From contig CAYRTL010000029.1 in NCBI GenBank assembly GCA_964427005.1, forward strand, positions 1 to 44,871: a stretch of 44,871 nt of DNA, written 5' to 3'. Origin of the DNA: JAMXLO01 sp964427005. Its GTDB lineage: Bacteria; Pseudomonadota; Alphaproteobacteria; Acetobacterales; Acetobacteraceae. The position numbers were made by a program, and so were the translations under genes. Positions 25,579 to 34,679 of the stretch are shown one piece after another; the stretch's first letter is position 1, and each line of letters opens with the position of its first letter. The notes beneath the pieces were generated by a model. That model ran no database searches, was not told where the DNA came from, and saw only the letters and a program-made list of their open reading frames with translations.

Positions 25579-26811
25579 ATGAAATTCGGCGTGTTCTACG
25601 AGCATCAATTGCCCCGACCATGGACTGCATCGAGCGAATACGACCTGCTGCAACAGTCCCTCGATCAGTTCCAGTTTGCCGACCAGCTTGGCTACGACTA
25701 CGCCTGGGTGGTCGAGCACCATTTCCTCGAAGAGTACTCGCATTCCTCGGCGCCCGAGGTGTTCCTCGGGGCAGCCAGCCAGCGCACCAAGAACATCCGC
25801 CTGGGACATGGCGTCATCCAGCTCACCACCAATCAGCCGCAACGCGTCGCCGAGAAGGTGGCAACGCTCGATCTGCTGTCCGGCGGGCGTGTCGATCTCG
25901 GCATGGGCGAGGCGGCTGGTCCGGCCGAACTGCATCCGTTCGGTGCGCGTGTGCGGGACAAGCGCGACCGATGGGAAGAGGCAGTGCGCGCCATCATCCC
26001 GATGTTCACTCGCGACAACTGGGAGTTCCACGGCCAATATTACGATTTCCCGGCGCGCAACGTGATTCCCAAGCCATTGCAGAAGCCACATCCGCCGCTA
26101 TGGGTCGCATGCTCCAACATTCGTACCATCGGCGACGCGGGCCAATGGGGCATGGGAGCGCTGGGCTTCAGCTTCGTCTCGCCCGAGGCCGCACGCGCCT
26201 GGGTGCATCGCTATTACAACAACCTGCTGCACCGGCCGAAGCATCTCACCGACTACGCCGTCAACCCGAACATCGCCATCGTCAACGGCTTCATGTGCGC
26301 GCCAACCGATGAGGAGGCGATCGAGGCCGCGTCCGGCTGGACATTCTTCATCTTCGCCCTCAGCTATTATGGGCGGAAGGGCATCGACGCGCCAGGCACT
26401 GGCAATCTCTGGCGCGAGTACCAGGACTGGCGCCAGACCGACAAGGCGAAGCAGGCGTTGCGCAACGGATTGATCGGTTCGCCTGAAACCATTCGCACTC
26501 GGCTGCGTCAGTTTGAGGAAGCGCATGTCGATCAGGTGATCCTGCTCAACCAGGCGGGCCGTACCAGCCATCAGGCGATCTGCGATAGCCTGGAGCTGTT
26601 TGCCCGCGAGGTGATGCCGGAGTTCCATGCGCGCCAACCGGAGCAGGACGCGTGGAAGGCGGAGGTGCTGGCCGGCCGGATCGTGCTCGAGGAACTGGAG
26701 ACGGATGCCTACGACCTCTATGCCCATCAGAACGAGGACATCGTTCGGCTCACTCCCGAGCAACTCAAACAGCGCATGGCCGAAAAGGAGAAGGCGGCGC
26801 AAGGAGCGTAA
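25579..26811 (+). CDS. LLM class flavin-dependent oxidoreductase (luciferase-like monooxygenase)
   Basis: This 410-residue TIM-barrel enzyme is related to bacterial luciferase and alkane-sulfonate monooxygenase. Family landmarks are KFGVFYEHQLPRP, the FxxADxLGYDYAWVVEHHF segment, an LGHGVIQLTTNQPQRVAEKVATLD strand-helix and DLLSGGRVDLGMG. It would use FMNH2 supplied by a separate reductase, which is not in the window. AGAGGA at 25565-25570 sets the start at ATG 25579. A charged C-terminal tail (PEQLKQRMAEKEKAAQ) extends beyond the usual barrel. It pairs divergently with a VOC protein; oxidative attack on an aromatic or sulfonated compound is inferred. Confidence 0.87.
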   Translation: MKFGVFYEHQLPRPWTASSEYDLLQQSLDQFQFADQLGYDYAWVVEHHFLEEYSHSSAPEVFLGAASQRTKNIRLGHGVIQLTTNQPQRVAEKVATLDLLSGGRVDLGMGEAAGPAELHPFGARVRDKRDRWEEAVRAIIPMFTRDNWEFHGQYYDFPARNVIPKPLQKPHPPLWVACSNIRTIGDAGQWGMGALGFSFVSPEAARAWVHRYYNNLLHRPKHLTDYAVNPNIAIVNGFMCAPTDEEAIEAASGWTFFIFALSYYGRKGIDAPGTGNLWREYQDWRQTDKAKQALRNGLIGSPETIRTRLRQFEEAHVDQVILLNQAGRTSHQAICDSLELFAREVMPEFHARQPEQDAWKAEVLAGRIVLEELETDAYDLYAHQNEDIVRLTPEQLKQRMAEKEKAAQGA

Positions 26812-26847
26812 TCCTGTCGGGATACGCTGCCGCTTAGCCAGGCACTG

Positions 26848-28086
26848 ATGGCGGACCCGACACGCGAGGCTGCCTTCGATCTGCTGAGTACAGTGCTGGA
26901 TCGACACCGTCCGCTCGATGAGGCTCTGGATACACTGCCGCCACTCGCAGCGCGCGATCGCGCGGCGGCGCATCGTCTGGCCGCTTCGGTGCTTCGCCGC
27001 ATGGGGACTCTCGACGCAGTGCTGGAACCGATGCTGCGAAGGGAGCCGCCTGGGCCAGTCCGTCATGTGCTGCGCATTGGGGCTGCGGGATTGCTGCTGC
27101 TCGAGACCCCGAGCCATGCGGCAGTGGCGACGGCGGTCGGCTTGGCGCGCGCGAAGGGCCTCGCCGCGTTTTCCGGCCTGGTCAACGCCGTCCTGCGTCG
27201 TGTGGCCCAGACGGGTGCCGCGGCTCTGGCTGATCTCGACTCGCCGCGGCTCGATACGCCGGCGTGGCTCTGGTCCTCCTGGGGGGATCGCGCGCGCGAT
27301 ATCGCCATCGCGCATCAGCATGAGGCGCCGCTGGATATCACGTTGCGGCCGGGCGTCTCTCCGCCGCCCGGGGGAACGCTGCTGCCGACAGGGTCGGTGC
27401 GCTTTCCGGCAGGCACTCACGTCCCAGAGATCGCTCGCTTCGAGCGAGGAGAGTTCTGGGTACAGGACGCCGCCGCAGCGCTTCCCGCAAAGCTCCTCGC
27501 CGCGCGTGCTGGCGAGCTTGTGGCCGATCTTTGCGCGGCACCCGGCGGCAAGACCGCGCAACTCGCCGCCGCTGGAGCCTCCGTTGTGGCAGTGGAGCGC
27601 GATGCGCGCCGCCTTGCGCGTTTGAAGGACAATTTGACGCGCTGGCAGTTGTCCGCCGAACTGGTGCAAGCGGACGCGGCGGCATGGACGCCTTCCAGGC
27701 AATTCGATGCGGTCCTCTTGGATGCCCCGTGTAGCGCAACCGGAACGATCCGCCGGCATCCCGACGTGCCGCATCTAAAGCGGCCGCGTGACGTACGAGC
27801 CCTGGCAGACACCCAGGACCGGTTGCTTACCGCGGCAGCACGCATGCTTCGTCCCGGTGGTCGGCTGATCTATTCGGTGTGCTCGCTACAGCCCGAGGAA
27901 GGTGCGCCGCGCGTCAAAGCCGCGGTGGCAAGCGGCGATCTTCGGCACGACCCCTTCGCTCCGGCGGAACTCGCCACTCTACCGGAGTCGCTGACGCCGG
28001 AGGGCTTCCTTCGCACGCTGCCCTGCATGTGGGCGGAATTTGGCGGAATGGACGGCTTCTTCGCTGCGCGTCTGATCAAGACCTGA
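26848..28086 (+). CDS. rsmB: 16S rRNA (cytosine-C5) methyltransferase, RsmB/NOP family
   Basis: This 412-residue protein has an N-terminal NusB-like RNA-binding domain (about 1-140) and a C-terminal SAM-dependent methyltransferase domain. The SAM motif is DLCAAPGGKTAQLA. The catalytic cysteine motifs are DAPCSATGTIRRHPDV (motif IV) and YSVCSLQPEE (motif VI). It methylates C967-type cytosine of 16S rRNA in assigned homologues. It heads the housekeeping block with rpe, heparinase-like and purH genes, an order seen in alphaproteobacteria as far as I recall. Exact target base is inferred from family. Confidence 0.88.
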   Translation: MADPTREAAFDLLSTVLDRHRPLDEALDTLPPLAARDRAAAHRLAASVLRRMGTLDAVLEPMLRREPPGPVRHVLRIGAAGLLLLETPSHAAVATAVGLARAKGLAAFSGLVNAVLRRVAQTGAAALADLDSPRLDTPAWLWSSWGDRARDIAIAHQHEAPLDITLRPGVSPPPGGTLLPTGSVRFPAGTHVPEIARFERGEFWVQDAAAALPAKLLAARAGELVADLCAAPGGKTAQLAAAGASVVAVERDARRLARLKDNLTRWQLSAELVQADAAAWTPSRQFDAVLLDAPCSATGTIRRHPDVPHLKRPRDVRALADTQDRLLTAAARMLRPGGRLIYSVCSLQPEEGAPRVKAAVASGDLRHDPFAPAELATLPESLTPEGFLRTLPCMWAEFGGMDGFFAARLIKT

Positions 28087-28131
28087 TGGCCCCGGCTTGT
28101 CTTTGGGCAATGCGCCTGTCTACATCCCTTC

Positions 28132-28812
28132 ATGCCTGCGTCGCGGCCCAGTCGAGTCACCGTCGCACCGAGCGTGCTCGCCGCTGATTTCGCTCGATTA
28201 CGCGACGAGATTGCAGCCGCTGAAGCCGCAGGCGCCGACTGGGTACATCTCGACATAATGGACGGGCACTTCGTGCCCAACATCAGCTTCGGCCCGCCCA
28301 TACTGAAGAGCCTGCGGCCACATACCAAACTGCCGTTCGACGTGCACCTGATGATCGCACCAGTCGATCCGTTCGTTGCCGACTTTGCCGAGGCGGGAGC
28401 CGACCATATCCTGGTGCATCCTGAAGCGGGACCGCATCTGCATCGAACCCTGCAGCTCATCCGTTCACACAGGAAACGTGCTGGCGTCGTATTGAATCCC
28501 GCGACGCCGGTAGAAGCCATTGCGTGGGTGCTCGATCTCGTCGACATCATCCTGGTGATGACGGTCAATCCTGGATTCGGTGGTCAGACGTTCCTGCCCT
28601 CGCAATTGCCGAAAATCACGGCGCTGCGCCGGATGATCGACGCCTCCGGCCGTTCGATCGCCTTGTCGGTTGATGGGGGAGTGACCGCGCAAACGGCCCC
28701 TCAGGCCATTGCTGCTGGCGCGGACACGCTCGTTGCGGGCACGGCAATATTTGGCAGCGCGGATTACGCGGCGGCGATCGCCTCGCTTCGCGGCGCGAGA
28801 CCGGCAGGATGA
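28132..28812 (+). CDS. rpe: ribulose-phosphate 3-epimerase
   Basis: This 226-residue TIM-barrel enzyme interconverts ribulose-5-phosphate and xylulose-5-phosphate in the pentose phosphate and Calvin pathways. Motifs are SVLAADFARL, HLDIMDGHFVPNISFGP (metal and catalytic Asp), DVHLMI, NPGFGGQTF and SVDGGV (second catalytic Asp). Length is normal for the family. The stop overlaps the start of the heparinase-like gene (ATGA), so the two are co-translated. It is probably the housekeeping copy: no Calvin-cycle gene is nearby. Confidence 0.95.
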   Translation: MPASRPSRVTVAPSVLAADFARLRDEIAAAEAAGADWVHLDIMDGHFVPNISFGPPILKSLRPHTKLPFDVHLMIAPVDPFVADFAEAGADHILVHPEAGPHLHRTLQLIRSHRKRAGVVLNPATPVEAIAWVLDLVDIILVMTVNPGFGGQTFLPSQLPKITALRRMIDASGRSIALSVDGGVTAQTAPQAIAAGADTLVAGTAIFGSADYAAAIASLRGARPAG

Positions 28813-30410
28813 GCGCATCTGATCCCAGGCGTTGGCTCCGGGACGCGCGTCGCGTCTTTGCAAGGTTGCCCAGCCTGCGCATGAGCCGCGTACCGGATGC
28901 GCCGGCTTTGCCGGTGCGCGATCCTTGGCCGGGTGATCCAGGGCGGGGCGCAAGACTGCTGCGGGGCGAGCTGGAGGTCGGTGGTGGCGTCCGGGCGCTA
29001 CGGCCGGGTGCATGGGGCGAATCCTCGGGCTCCGCCGTGCTGGACGGTTTCGCGCACGGTTTCGCCTGGCTTCGCGACTTGCGTGCTCTCGGGACGGATG
29101 CCGCTCGGCTGCGCGCCCGCTCACTGGTGGCCGATTGGATCGCGACCGCAGGAAGCGAAGCCCTCGGCCATCGTCCCGATGTAGCTGGCGCGCGGATTGC
29201 CGCCTGGCTCGGCCATTACGACTTCTTTGCCGCCACAGCCGATGACGCCTTTCGCCAGCGGATGATGGGACGGCTGGTTTCTGACGCGCGCAGTCTGTCC
29301 GCGGCGCTTCCTGCCGAGGAGCTGGATGCCCGTGCACTCACCGCGCTGAAAGGCCTGATCGCGGCGGCGGTTGCCTTGCCGGAACACGCTGGGTTCCTGA
29401 CGCGCGCTTTGCGCTTCCTGCCGCAGGAGATTGCCCGTCAGGTGCTTCCGGACGGCTGCCACGCCGAACGCAGCCCGGCGGCGCAACTCGCGGCGTTGCA
29501 GGACCTGACCGAGATCCGCGCTCTGTTGCAGGCAGCCCAGGCGCAGCCTCCGCCAACATTGACCACCACGATCGAGCGGATGGCGGCGGCATTGCGGGTG
29601 ATGCGACACGGCGATGGAGGCCTCGCCCTGTTCAATGGCAGCAAAGAAGAAAGCGGCACCCTCGTCGACATCGCGCTTACCCAGGCCGGCCGTGGCGGGC
29701 GCGGGCCACTGGCGCTGACCGAGGGCGGCTTTCACAGGCTGCAAGCTGGCCGCAGCGTCCTGATCGTCGATTGCGGTGCCCCACCCCCCGCCGGCCTGGA
29801 CCGCAACGCCCATGCCGGCACGCTGTCCATGGAACTTTCCGTCGGCCGGGACAGGATGATCGTGAACTGCGGCGCATTTCCGGCCGGGTCCTCGGAATGG
29901 CGCGATGCAACCAGAACGACGGCTGCCCATTCGACCCTGGTGATCGCCGACGTCAGCTCCTCCGAACTCAAGCCGGACGGGCTGGGTCGTCGCCCAGCCG
30001 TCGTGGAGGCGCAGCGCCAGGAAGCCAACGGCGCACATTGGCTGGAGGCCAGCCACGATGGCTGGAAGAAGCTGTTCGGCGCGGTGCACCGGCGGCGCCT
30101 CTACCTGGCCGAGAGCGGCGAGGACGTGCGTGGCGAGGACGTGGTGGAAGCGCCAACGCCTCAGCCCTTCACGCTCCGCTTCCATCTGCATCCGGACGTG
30201 AATGCCAGCCTGCAGCAGGACGGCGAAGCGGTGCTGCTGCGCCTGCGATCCGGCGGTGGCTGGCGCCTGCGCGCCGATGGCGCCCGCATGAGCCTGGAGG
30301 AAAGCATCTACCTCGGTGGCCATGAGCCCCGCCGCACCGAACAGGTGGTACTCACCGGCTATGCGGACGGCCCACAGCAGGTGAAATGGGCGATCAGCAA
30401 GGTCGGATGA
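28809..30410 (+). CDS. heparinase II/III family protein
   Basis: This is a 533-residue protein with an N-terminal alpha/alpha-toroid-like helical half and a C-terminal beta-sandwich half. The C-terminal part contains NAHAGTLSMELSVGRDRMIVNCG and RTTAAHSTLVIAD, the conserved His-containing blocks of the heparinase II/III C-terminal domain. Alphaproteobacterial members sit next to purH and rsmB and are thought to act on an uronic-acid-containing polysaccharide, but their substrate is not established. No clear Sec signal peptide is seen (the N-terminus is Arg-rich, MSASDPRRWLRDARR). It overlaps rpe by four bases. Confidence 0.82.
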   Translation: MSASDPRRWLRDARRVFARLPSLRMSRVPDAPALPVRDPWPGDPGRGARLLRGELEVGGGVRALRPGAWGESSGSAVLDGFAHGFAWLRDLRALGTDAARLRARSLVADWIATAGSEALGHRPDVAGARIAAWLGHYDFFAATADDAFRQRMMGRLVSDARSLSAALPAEELDARALTALKGLIAAAVALPEHAGFLTRALRFLPQEIARQVLPDGCHAERSPAAQLAALQDLTEIRALLQAAQAQPPPTLTTTIERMAAALRVMRHGDGGLALFNGSKEESGTLVDIALTQAGRGGRGPLALTEGGFHRLQAGRSVLIVDCGAPPPAGLDRNAHAGTLSMELSVGRDRMIVNCGAFPAGSSEWRDATRTTAAHSTLVIADVSSSELKPDGLGRRPAVVEAQRQEANGAHWLEASHDGWKKLFGAVHRRRLYLAESGEDVRGEDVVEAPTPQPFTLRFHLHPDVNASLQQDGEAVLLRLRSGGGWRLRADGARMSLEESIYLGGHEPRRTEQVVLTGYADGPQQVKWAISKVG

Positions 30411-30411
30411 T

Positions 30412-30443
30412 AGTGGTCAGAAGCCGACTGACCACTGACCACT
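30412..30443. repeat. short inverted and tandem repeat in intergenic leader
   Basis: AGTGGTCAG (30412-30420) faces CTGACCACT (30428-30436) across a seven-base loop, and CTGACCACT is repeated at 30435-30443. A hairpin can form in two registers directly before the TTG start at 30447. No T-run follows, so it is not a standard terminator. It may affect translation of the glycosyltransferase. Confidence 0.55.
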
Positions 30444-30446
30444 GAC

Positions 30447-31550
30447 TTGAAGATCATCGAGGTCACCAACGTTGATTTCTCCTTGCGGCACTTCTTGCTG
30501 CCGCTGATGCGGGAAATGCGGGGACGTGGGCATGAAGTCATCGGCGTGTGTGCCGATGGACCATTGCTTGCCGTGCCGCGTGCTGAGGGCTTCCGTATTG
30601 TGGCTTTGCCGTTGGAGAGGCGTATTTCGCCTCGCGCGCATTGGCGGGCATTCGGCGCGCTGGTGAAGCTGTTCCGCGAAGAGCGCCCCGATCTTGTGCA
30701 TGCGCATATGCCGATAAGTGGCTTTCTGGCGCGCATGGCCGCTTGGTGGGTGGGCGTTCCTCGCATCGCGTACACGGGGCACGGGTTCTGGTTCAACTTT
30801 CCCGGCTCCTTTCCGCGCCGCGCTGTCGGCTTCGCAATGGAATGGATTGCGGCGCGCGTGACCGATGTCTTCATGACGGTCAGCGAGGCGGAGGCGCGCG
30901 ACGCACGACGTCTGCACATCCACCGGCACGCGGTTGCTGCTGGCAACGGAAGAGACCCCGCGCGCTTTCATCCTGATCCGGCAGTTCGGCAGCGGGTACG
31001 CACGGCGCTTGGCGTACCACAGGACAGAGTGCTGGTGCTCGCGGTGTCACGGCTGGTCTGGCACAAAGGCTATCCCGAGCTTGCGGCCGCGATGCAAGCG
31101 GTGCCCGACGCCGTGCTTTGGGTTGTCGGCGAACGGCTTGCCTCGGACCGCGGTCCTGACATGGTCGCGCTGTTGCAAAGCGCCGGTCTCGGTGAACGGC
31201 TGCGGCTGCTGGGCTATCGCGACGATGTACCGGAGCTGATGGCGGCGGCTGACATTTTCGTGCTGCCCAGCCGGTTCGAGGGCCTGCCGATGTCGGTGAT
31301 CGAGGCGATGCTGACCGGTTTGCCAGTGGTGGCCACCGATGTTCGTGGCCCGGCCGAGCAGGTATTGCCCGAGGTGACCGGCCTTCTGGTGCCGCCAGGC
31401 GACGCGAAGGCACTGGCGGCCGCACTGTCGCGCCTTGTCGTCGCACCCGACTTGAGGGCTTGCATGGGCACGGCCGGCCGGCAACGCGCCCTTGAACTCT
31501 ACGACGAAGCGAACGTCGTCGCGCGGACGCTGGACCTGATGGGGCTGTAG
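30447..31550 (+). CDS. glycosyltransferase family 4 protein
   Basis: This is a 367-residue retaining GT-B glycosyltransferase. The N-terminus MKIIEVTNVDFSLRHFLLPL is the normal first strand and helix, with HAHMPISGFLARMAAW at the acceptor side. The C-terminal nucleotide-sugar site has SRFEGLPMSVIEAMLTGLPVVATD, the EX7E region of GT4. Translation must start at TTG 30447 to include the first strand; no ATG lies nearby and no good ribosome site is visible because the short repeat occupies the leader. It is inserted between the heparinase-like gene and purH and probably acts on a surface polysaccharide or lipid-linked glycan. Confidence 0.87.
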   Translation: MKIIEVTNVDFSLRHFLLPLMREMRGRGHEVIGVCADGPLLAVPRAEGFRIVALPLERRISPRAHWRAFGALVKLFREERPDLVHAHMPISGFLARMAAWWVGVPRIAYTGHGFWFNFPGSFPRRAVGFAMEWIAARVTDVFMTVSEAEARDARRLHIHRHAVAAGNGRDPARFHPDPAVRQRVRTALGVPQDRVLVLAVSRLVWHKGYPELAAAMQAVPDAVLWVVGERLASDRGPDMVALLQSAGLGERLRLLGYRDDVPELMAAADIFVLPSRFEGLPMSVIEAMLTGLPVVATDVRGPAEQVLPEVTGLLVPPGDAKALAAALSRLVVAPDLRACMGTAGRQRALELYDEANVVARTLDLMGL

Positions 31551-31566
31551 GTCTATCCCGCGCCGC

Positions 31567-33299
31567 ATGACTGGCATTGTTCGTGTTGGACGCGCTCTCC
31601 TGTCGGTATCCGACAAGGCAGGACTGCTGCCGTTCGCGCAGGCCCTCGCGGCGCAAGGTGTGGAGATACTGTCCACGGGTGGTTCGGCTCGCATGCTGCG
31701 CGATGGCGGCGTGAAGGTGAAGGAAGTCTCAGAGCATTCGGGCTTTCCCGAAATCCTGGACGGCCGGGTGAAGACCTTGGTGCCGCAGATTCATGGCGGC
31801 ATCCTGGGGCGGCGCGATCTGCCAGAGCATGTCGCACAGATGGCGCAGCATGGCATAGCTCCGATCGATCTGGTTGCGGTGAACCTGTACCCATTTGAGA
31901 CTGTCGTTGCGCAGGGCGCTTCGGACGAAGTTTGTGTCGAGAACATCGACATTGGCGGCCCGGCACTGATCCGCGCCGCGGCGAAGAACCATGATTTCGT
32001 GACCGTGCTGACGGAACCTGGGCNNNNNNNNNNNNNNNNNNNNNNNNNNNNNNNNNNNNNNNNNNNNNNNNNNNNNNNNNNNNNNNNNNNNNNNNNNNNN
32101 NNNNNNNNNNNNNNNNNNNNNNNATCCGCGCCGCGGCGAAGAACCATGATTTCGTGACCGTGCTGACGGAACCTGGGCAGTATCAGCTGGTGCTTGATGA
32201 GATCGCACAATACGGCGGCACTACGCTGGAATTGCGCCGCCGGCTCGCCGGTGAGGCGTACGCGCGAACCGCGGCGTACGACGCGGCAATTGCGGCCTGG
32301 TTTGCCGAGAAGCGTGAGGAGGGCTTTCCGCAGCGCATGACCATCGGTGGCACGCTGCGTCAGACGCTGCGTTACGGCGAGAACCCACATCAGTCGGCCG
32401 CCTTTTACGTGACAGGCGAGCCGCGTCTCGGTGTCGCGAGCGCGGTGCAGGTGCAAGGCAAGGAACTTTCCTACAACAACCTCAACGACACGGATGCGGC
32501 ATTCGAATGCGTTGCCGAGTTCGATCCGCCGACTGTGGCCATCATCAAACATGCCAATCCATGCGGTGTGGCTAGCGCGGCAACACTTGCCGATGCCTGG
32601 GACGCTGCGTTGCGCTGCGATCCGGTCTCGGCATTCGGGGGCATTGTTGCGGTCAATCGGACGCTCGATGCAGCAGTGGCAGAGAAGATTGCCGCGATCC
32701 TGACCGAGGTGATCATTGCTCCTGATGCAGACGACGCAGCGAAGGCTATCCTTGCGCGCAAGCGGAATCTGCGTCTGCTGCTCACCGGCGGGATGCCTGA
32801 TCCGATCGCACCGGGCCTCACGTTCCGCAGCCTGTCGGGTGGTTTTCTGGCGCAGACACGGGACAACGGCCGGGTCTCGCCGGCAGACCTGAAGGTGGTG
32901 ACACGGCGAGCGCCGACTGACGCCGAACTGGCGGACCTGTTGTTTGCGTTCCAGGTCTGCAAGCACGTGAAATCCAATGCCATCGTGTTCGCCAAGGACC
33001 GCGCCACGGTTGGCATTGGCGCGGGACAGCCGAGCCGCGTGGACAGTGCGCGGATCGCGGCCTGGAAGAGTGAGGCAGCAGCGAAGGCGGCAGGTCTGGA
33101 TGCACCGTTAACGCGCGGCAGCGTGGTCGCTTCGGACGCTTTCTTCCCGTTCGCGGACGGGCTGGAGGCAGCGGTTGCTGCCGGCGCGACCGCGGTGATT
33201 CAACCCGGTGGTTCGCTGCGCGACAAGGAAGTGATTGCCGCGGCGGACGCAGCCGGTGTGGCCATGGTGTTCACCGGCATGCGGCACTTCAGGCATTAG
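31567..33299 (+). CDS. purH: bifunctional AICAR transformylase / IMP cyclohydrolase, interrupted by an assembly gap
   Basis: PurH catalyses the last two steps of IMP synthesis. The N-terminal cyclohydrolase domain shows RALLSVSDKAGLLPFAQAL, STGGSARML and GRVKTLVPQIHGGILGRR. The C-terminal transformylase domain shows LRYGENPHQSAAFY, IIKHANPCGVA, SAFGGIVAVN and SDAFFPFADG. A run of 100 N (32024-32123) lies between two identical 55-base sequences. Removing the N run and one copy (155 bases) restores a single frame of 525 residues, the usual PurH length. As written, the frame changes across the gap, so an automated caller would split the gene. It starts 16 bases after the glycosyltransferase gene. 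Confidence 0.92.
31969..32178. other. scaffold gap (100 N) flanked by a duplicated 55-base contig end
   Basis: Bases 31969-32023 and 32124-32178 are identical, with exactly 100 N between them. The two contigs therefore overlap and the N run is a placeholder of fixed length, not missing sequence. The 55-base overlap is consistent with a de Bruijn k-mer size of 55. Confidence 0.93.
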
Positions 33300-33311
33300 T
33301 CCAGCACCGTC

Positions 33312-33393
33312 TGTCATTGCGAGCGAAGCGAAGCAATCCCCATCGTCTGTTCGCCACGACGCGGGGGATTGCTTCGCTTCGCTCGCAATGACA
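33312..33393. repeat. palindromic intergenic repeat, likely bidirectional terminator
   Basis: A perfect 29-base inverted repeat (33312-33340 with 33365-33393) surrounds a 24-base loop, between the stops of purH and the convergent binding-protein gene. It belongs to the same family as the copy at 24851; both begin TGTCATTGCGAG and contain GAAGCAATCCC. Confidence 0.8.
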
Positions 33394-33400
33394 TTGGGTG

Positions 33401-34645
33401 CTACTTCTTCGCGTCCGTGTACGGATAGACTAGGTCACCTGTTTTCAGTGACGGCGGCCAGAGGATCACTTCGGTCTTCGGGTCCTTGAACTGCTCCACG
33501 TCGTTCGCCTTCACATTCTGGAACTGAACCTCCAGGACGCGCGCTTCCGCCCATTCTCCACCCGGGCCGAACTTCACGTCACCGACCACCGTTTTGAACG
33601 TGTGGCTGCGCAGATAATCCGCAAGTTTGTCCTGGTCGAGACTCTTGGTACCCTCCACTGCCTGTTGCAGCACCTGCATGTCGCCATAGGCGAAAGGCGG
33701 CAGGTAATAGCCAAGCGGATCGACACCAGCGGATGGCGCCTTCGCCTGATACTTCGCCAGAAATGCTTTTGCCTCGTCATTGGCGAGTCCCGACCACGGC
33801 AGCCAGAAATCGTAATCGACGATGCCGTTCAGCAGCGGTCCGAGCTGCACCTTGATGGCGGTGCTCTGCAGCCCGACCATTCCACCGCCGAACAGCTTTG
33901 TCTTCAATCCCACTTCGTGCGCCGCACGGATCATGCCAACTGTATCGGGCGGATAGGAGCAGACCAGCACAAGGTCTGGATTGGTGGCCTGGATCGCGCG
34001 GATGATCGGTGTGTAGTCGGTTGTGGTTGGCGGATAGGTTTTGTCATACACGACTTTCAAGCCGGCCTGCTTCGCCAGTGCGCGCGCTCCATCCATGGCA
34101 TTGTGGGGAAACTCCGCATCCGCGCCGACAATCGCCAAGGTCTGCGGCTTCGGATTTTGCGCCATTGCCGTGGCGAAGAAGCCAGCCGCGAAGCTCTGCT
34201 TCGGTTCCGGTCCGCCCGTTGGCGTGAAAGAGAAGTATTTCGGATACTGGAACTCGGTGTTCACCGCCAAGCCGAGCAGGCTCAGGAACGTGCGATTGTG
34301 CTGCATGATGATCGGCATGGCGGGTGCGATCATGTTCGTCGCATAGCCGCTGATGATCAGGTCAACCTTATCGACGTCGAGCAGTTTGGTATAGATGCCT
34401 GGAATCGTCGCCGGGTTGGATTGATCGTCATAGTAGATCAGCTTGACCGGCCGACCGAGCAGCCCGCCCTTTGCATTGATGTCGGATTCCCAGATCTGCA
34501 TCGCCAACAGCGCGGCTTTGCCATTCGGCGCGAGCCCGCCGGTGAGCGCCATGCCGAAGCCGATGGTGATCGGGTTCTGCGCGTGCGCCGATGCGATACA
34601 AGCAGAGGCTACGGCGGCAGCGAGGGCCAAACGCCTGGGCAGCAT
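33401..34645 (-). CDS. branched-chain amino acid-type (LivJ/Peripla_BP_6) ABC substrate-binding protein
   Basis: This 414-residue periplasmic protein has a signal peptide (MLPRRLALAAAVASACIASAHA, cut before QNP). ITIGFGMALTGGLAPNGKAALLAMQIW is the usual opening of the LivJ family; DPLGYYLPPFAYGDMQVLQQAVE is a late family segment. GGAGGAGTC upstream supports ATG 34645. There is no permease or ATPase beside it, so it is an orphan binding protein. It is divergent from a dioxygenase gene, and LivJ-type proteins near aromatic catabolic genes often bind aromatic acids. That ligand class is inferred. Confidence 0.87.
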   Translation of the reverse strand: MLPRRLALAAAVASACIASAHAQNPITIGFGMALTGGLAPNGKAALLAMQIWESDINAKGGLLGRPVKLIYYDDQSNPATIPGIYTKLLDVDKVDLIISGYATNMIAPAMPIIMQHNRTFLSLLGLAVNTEFQYPKYFSFTPTGGPEPKQSFAAGFFATAMAQNPKPQTLAIVGADAEFPHNAMDGARALAKQAGLKVVYDKTYPPTTTDYTPIIRAIQATNPDLVLVCSYPPDTVGMIRAAHEVGLKTKLFGGGMVGLQSTAIKVQLGPLLNGIVDYDFWLPWSGLANDEAKAFLAKYQAKAPSAGVDPLGYYLPPFAYGDMQVLQQAVEGTKSLDQDKLADYLRSHTFKTVVGDVKFGPGGEWAEARVLEVQFQNVKANDVEQFKDPKTEVILWPPSLKTGDLVYPYTDAKK

Positions 34646-34679
34646 TGGTCGACTCCTCCGGTTGATTGCTTGCCCGTAT

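Noticed and set aside
26098..27774. 558-codon open frame on the minus strand
   Set aside because: It lies antisense to the LLM monooxygenase and rsmB genes, both with clear family motifs. Its translation is Arg/Gln/His-rich without recognisable domains, as expected for a shadow frame in high-GC DNA.
28465..29337. 290-codon open frame on the minus strand
   Set aside because: It is antisense to rpe and the heparinase-like gene; the translation is dominated by Arg, Pro and Ala.
31567..33299. Frameshift or pseudogene in purH
   Set aside because: The frame change is produced by the 100-N placeholder plus a duplicated 55-base contig end; removing them gives one intact gene.
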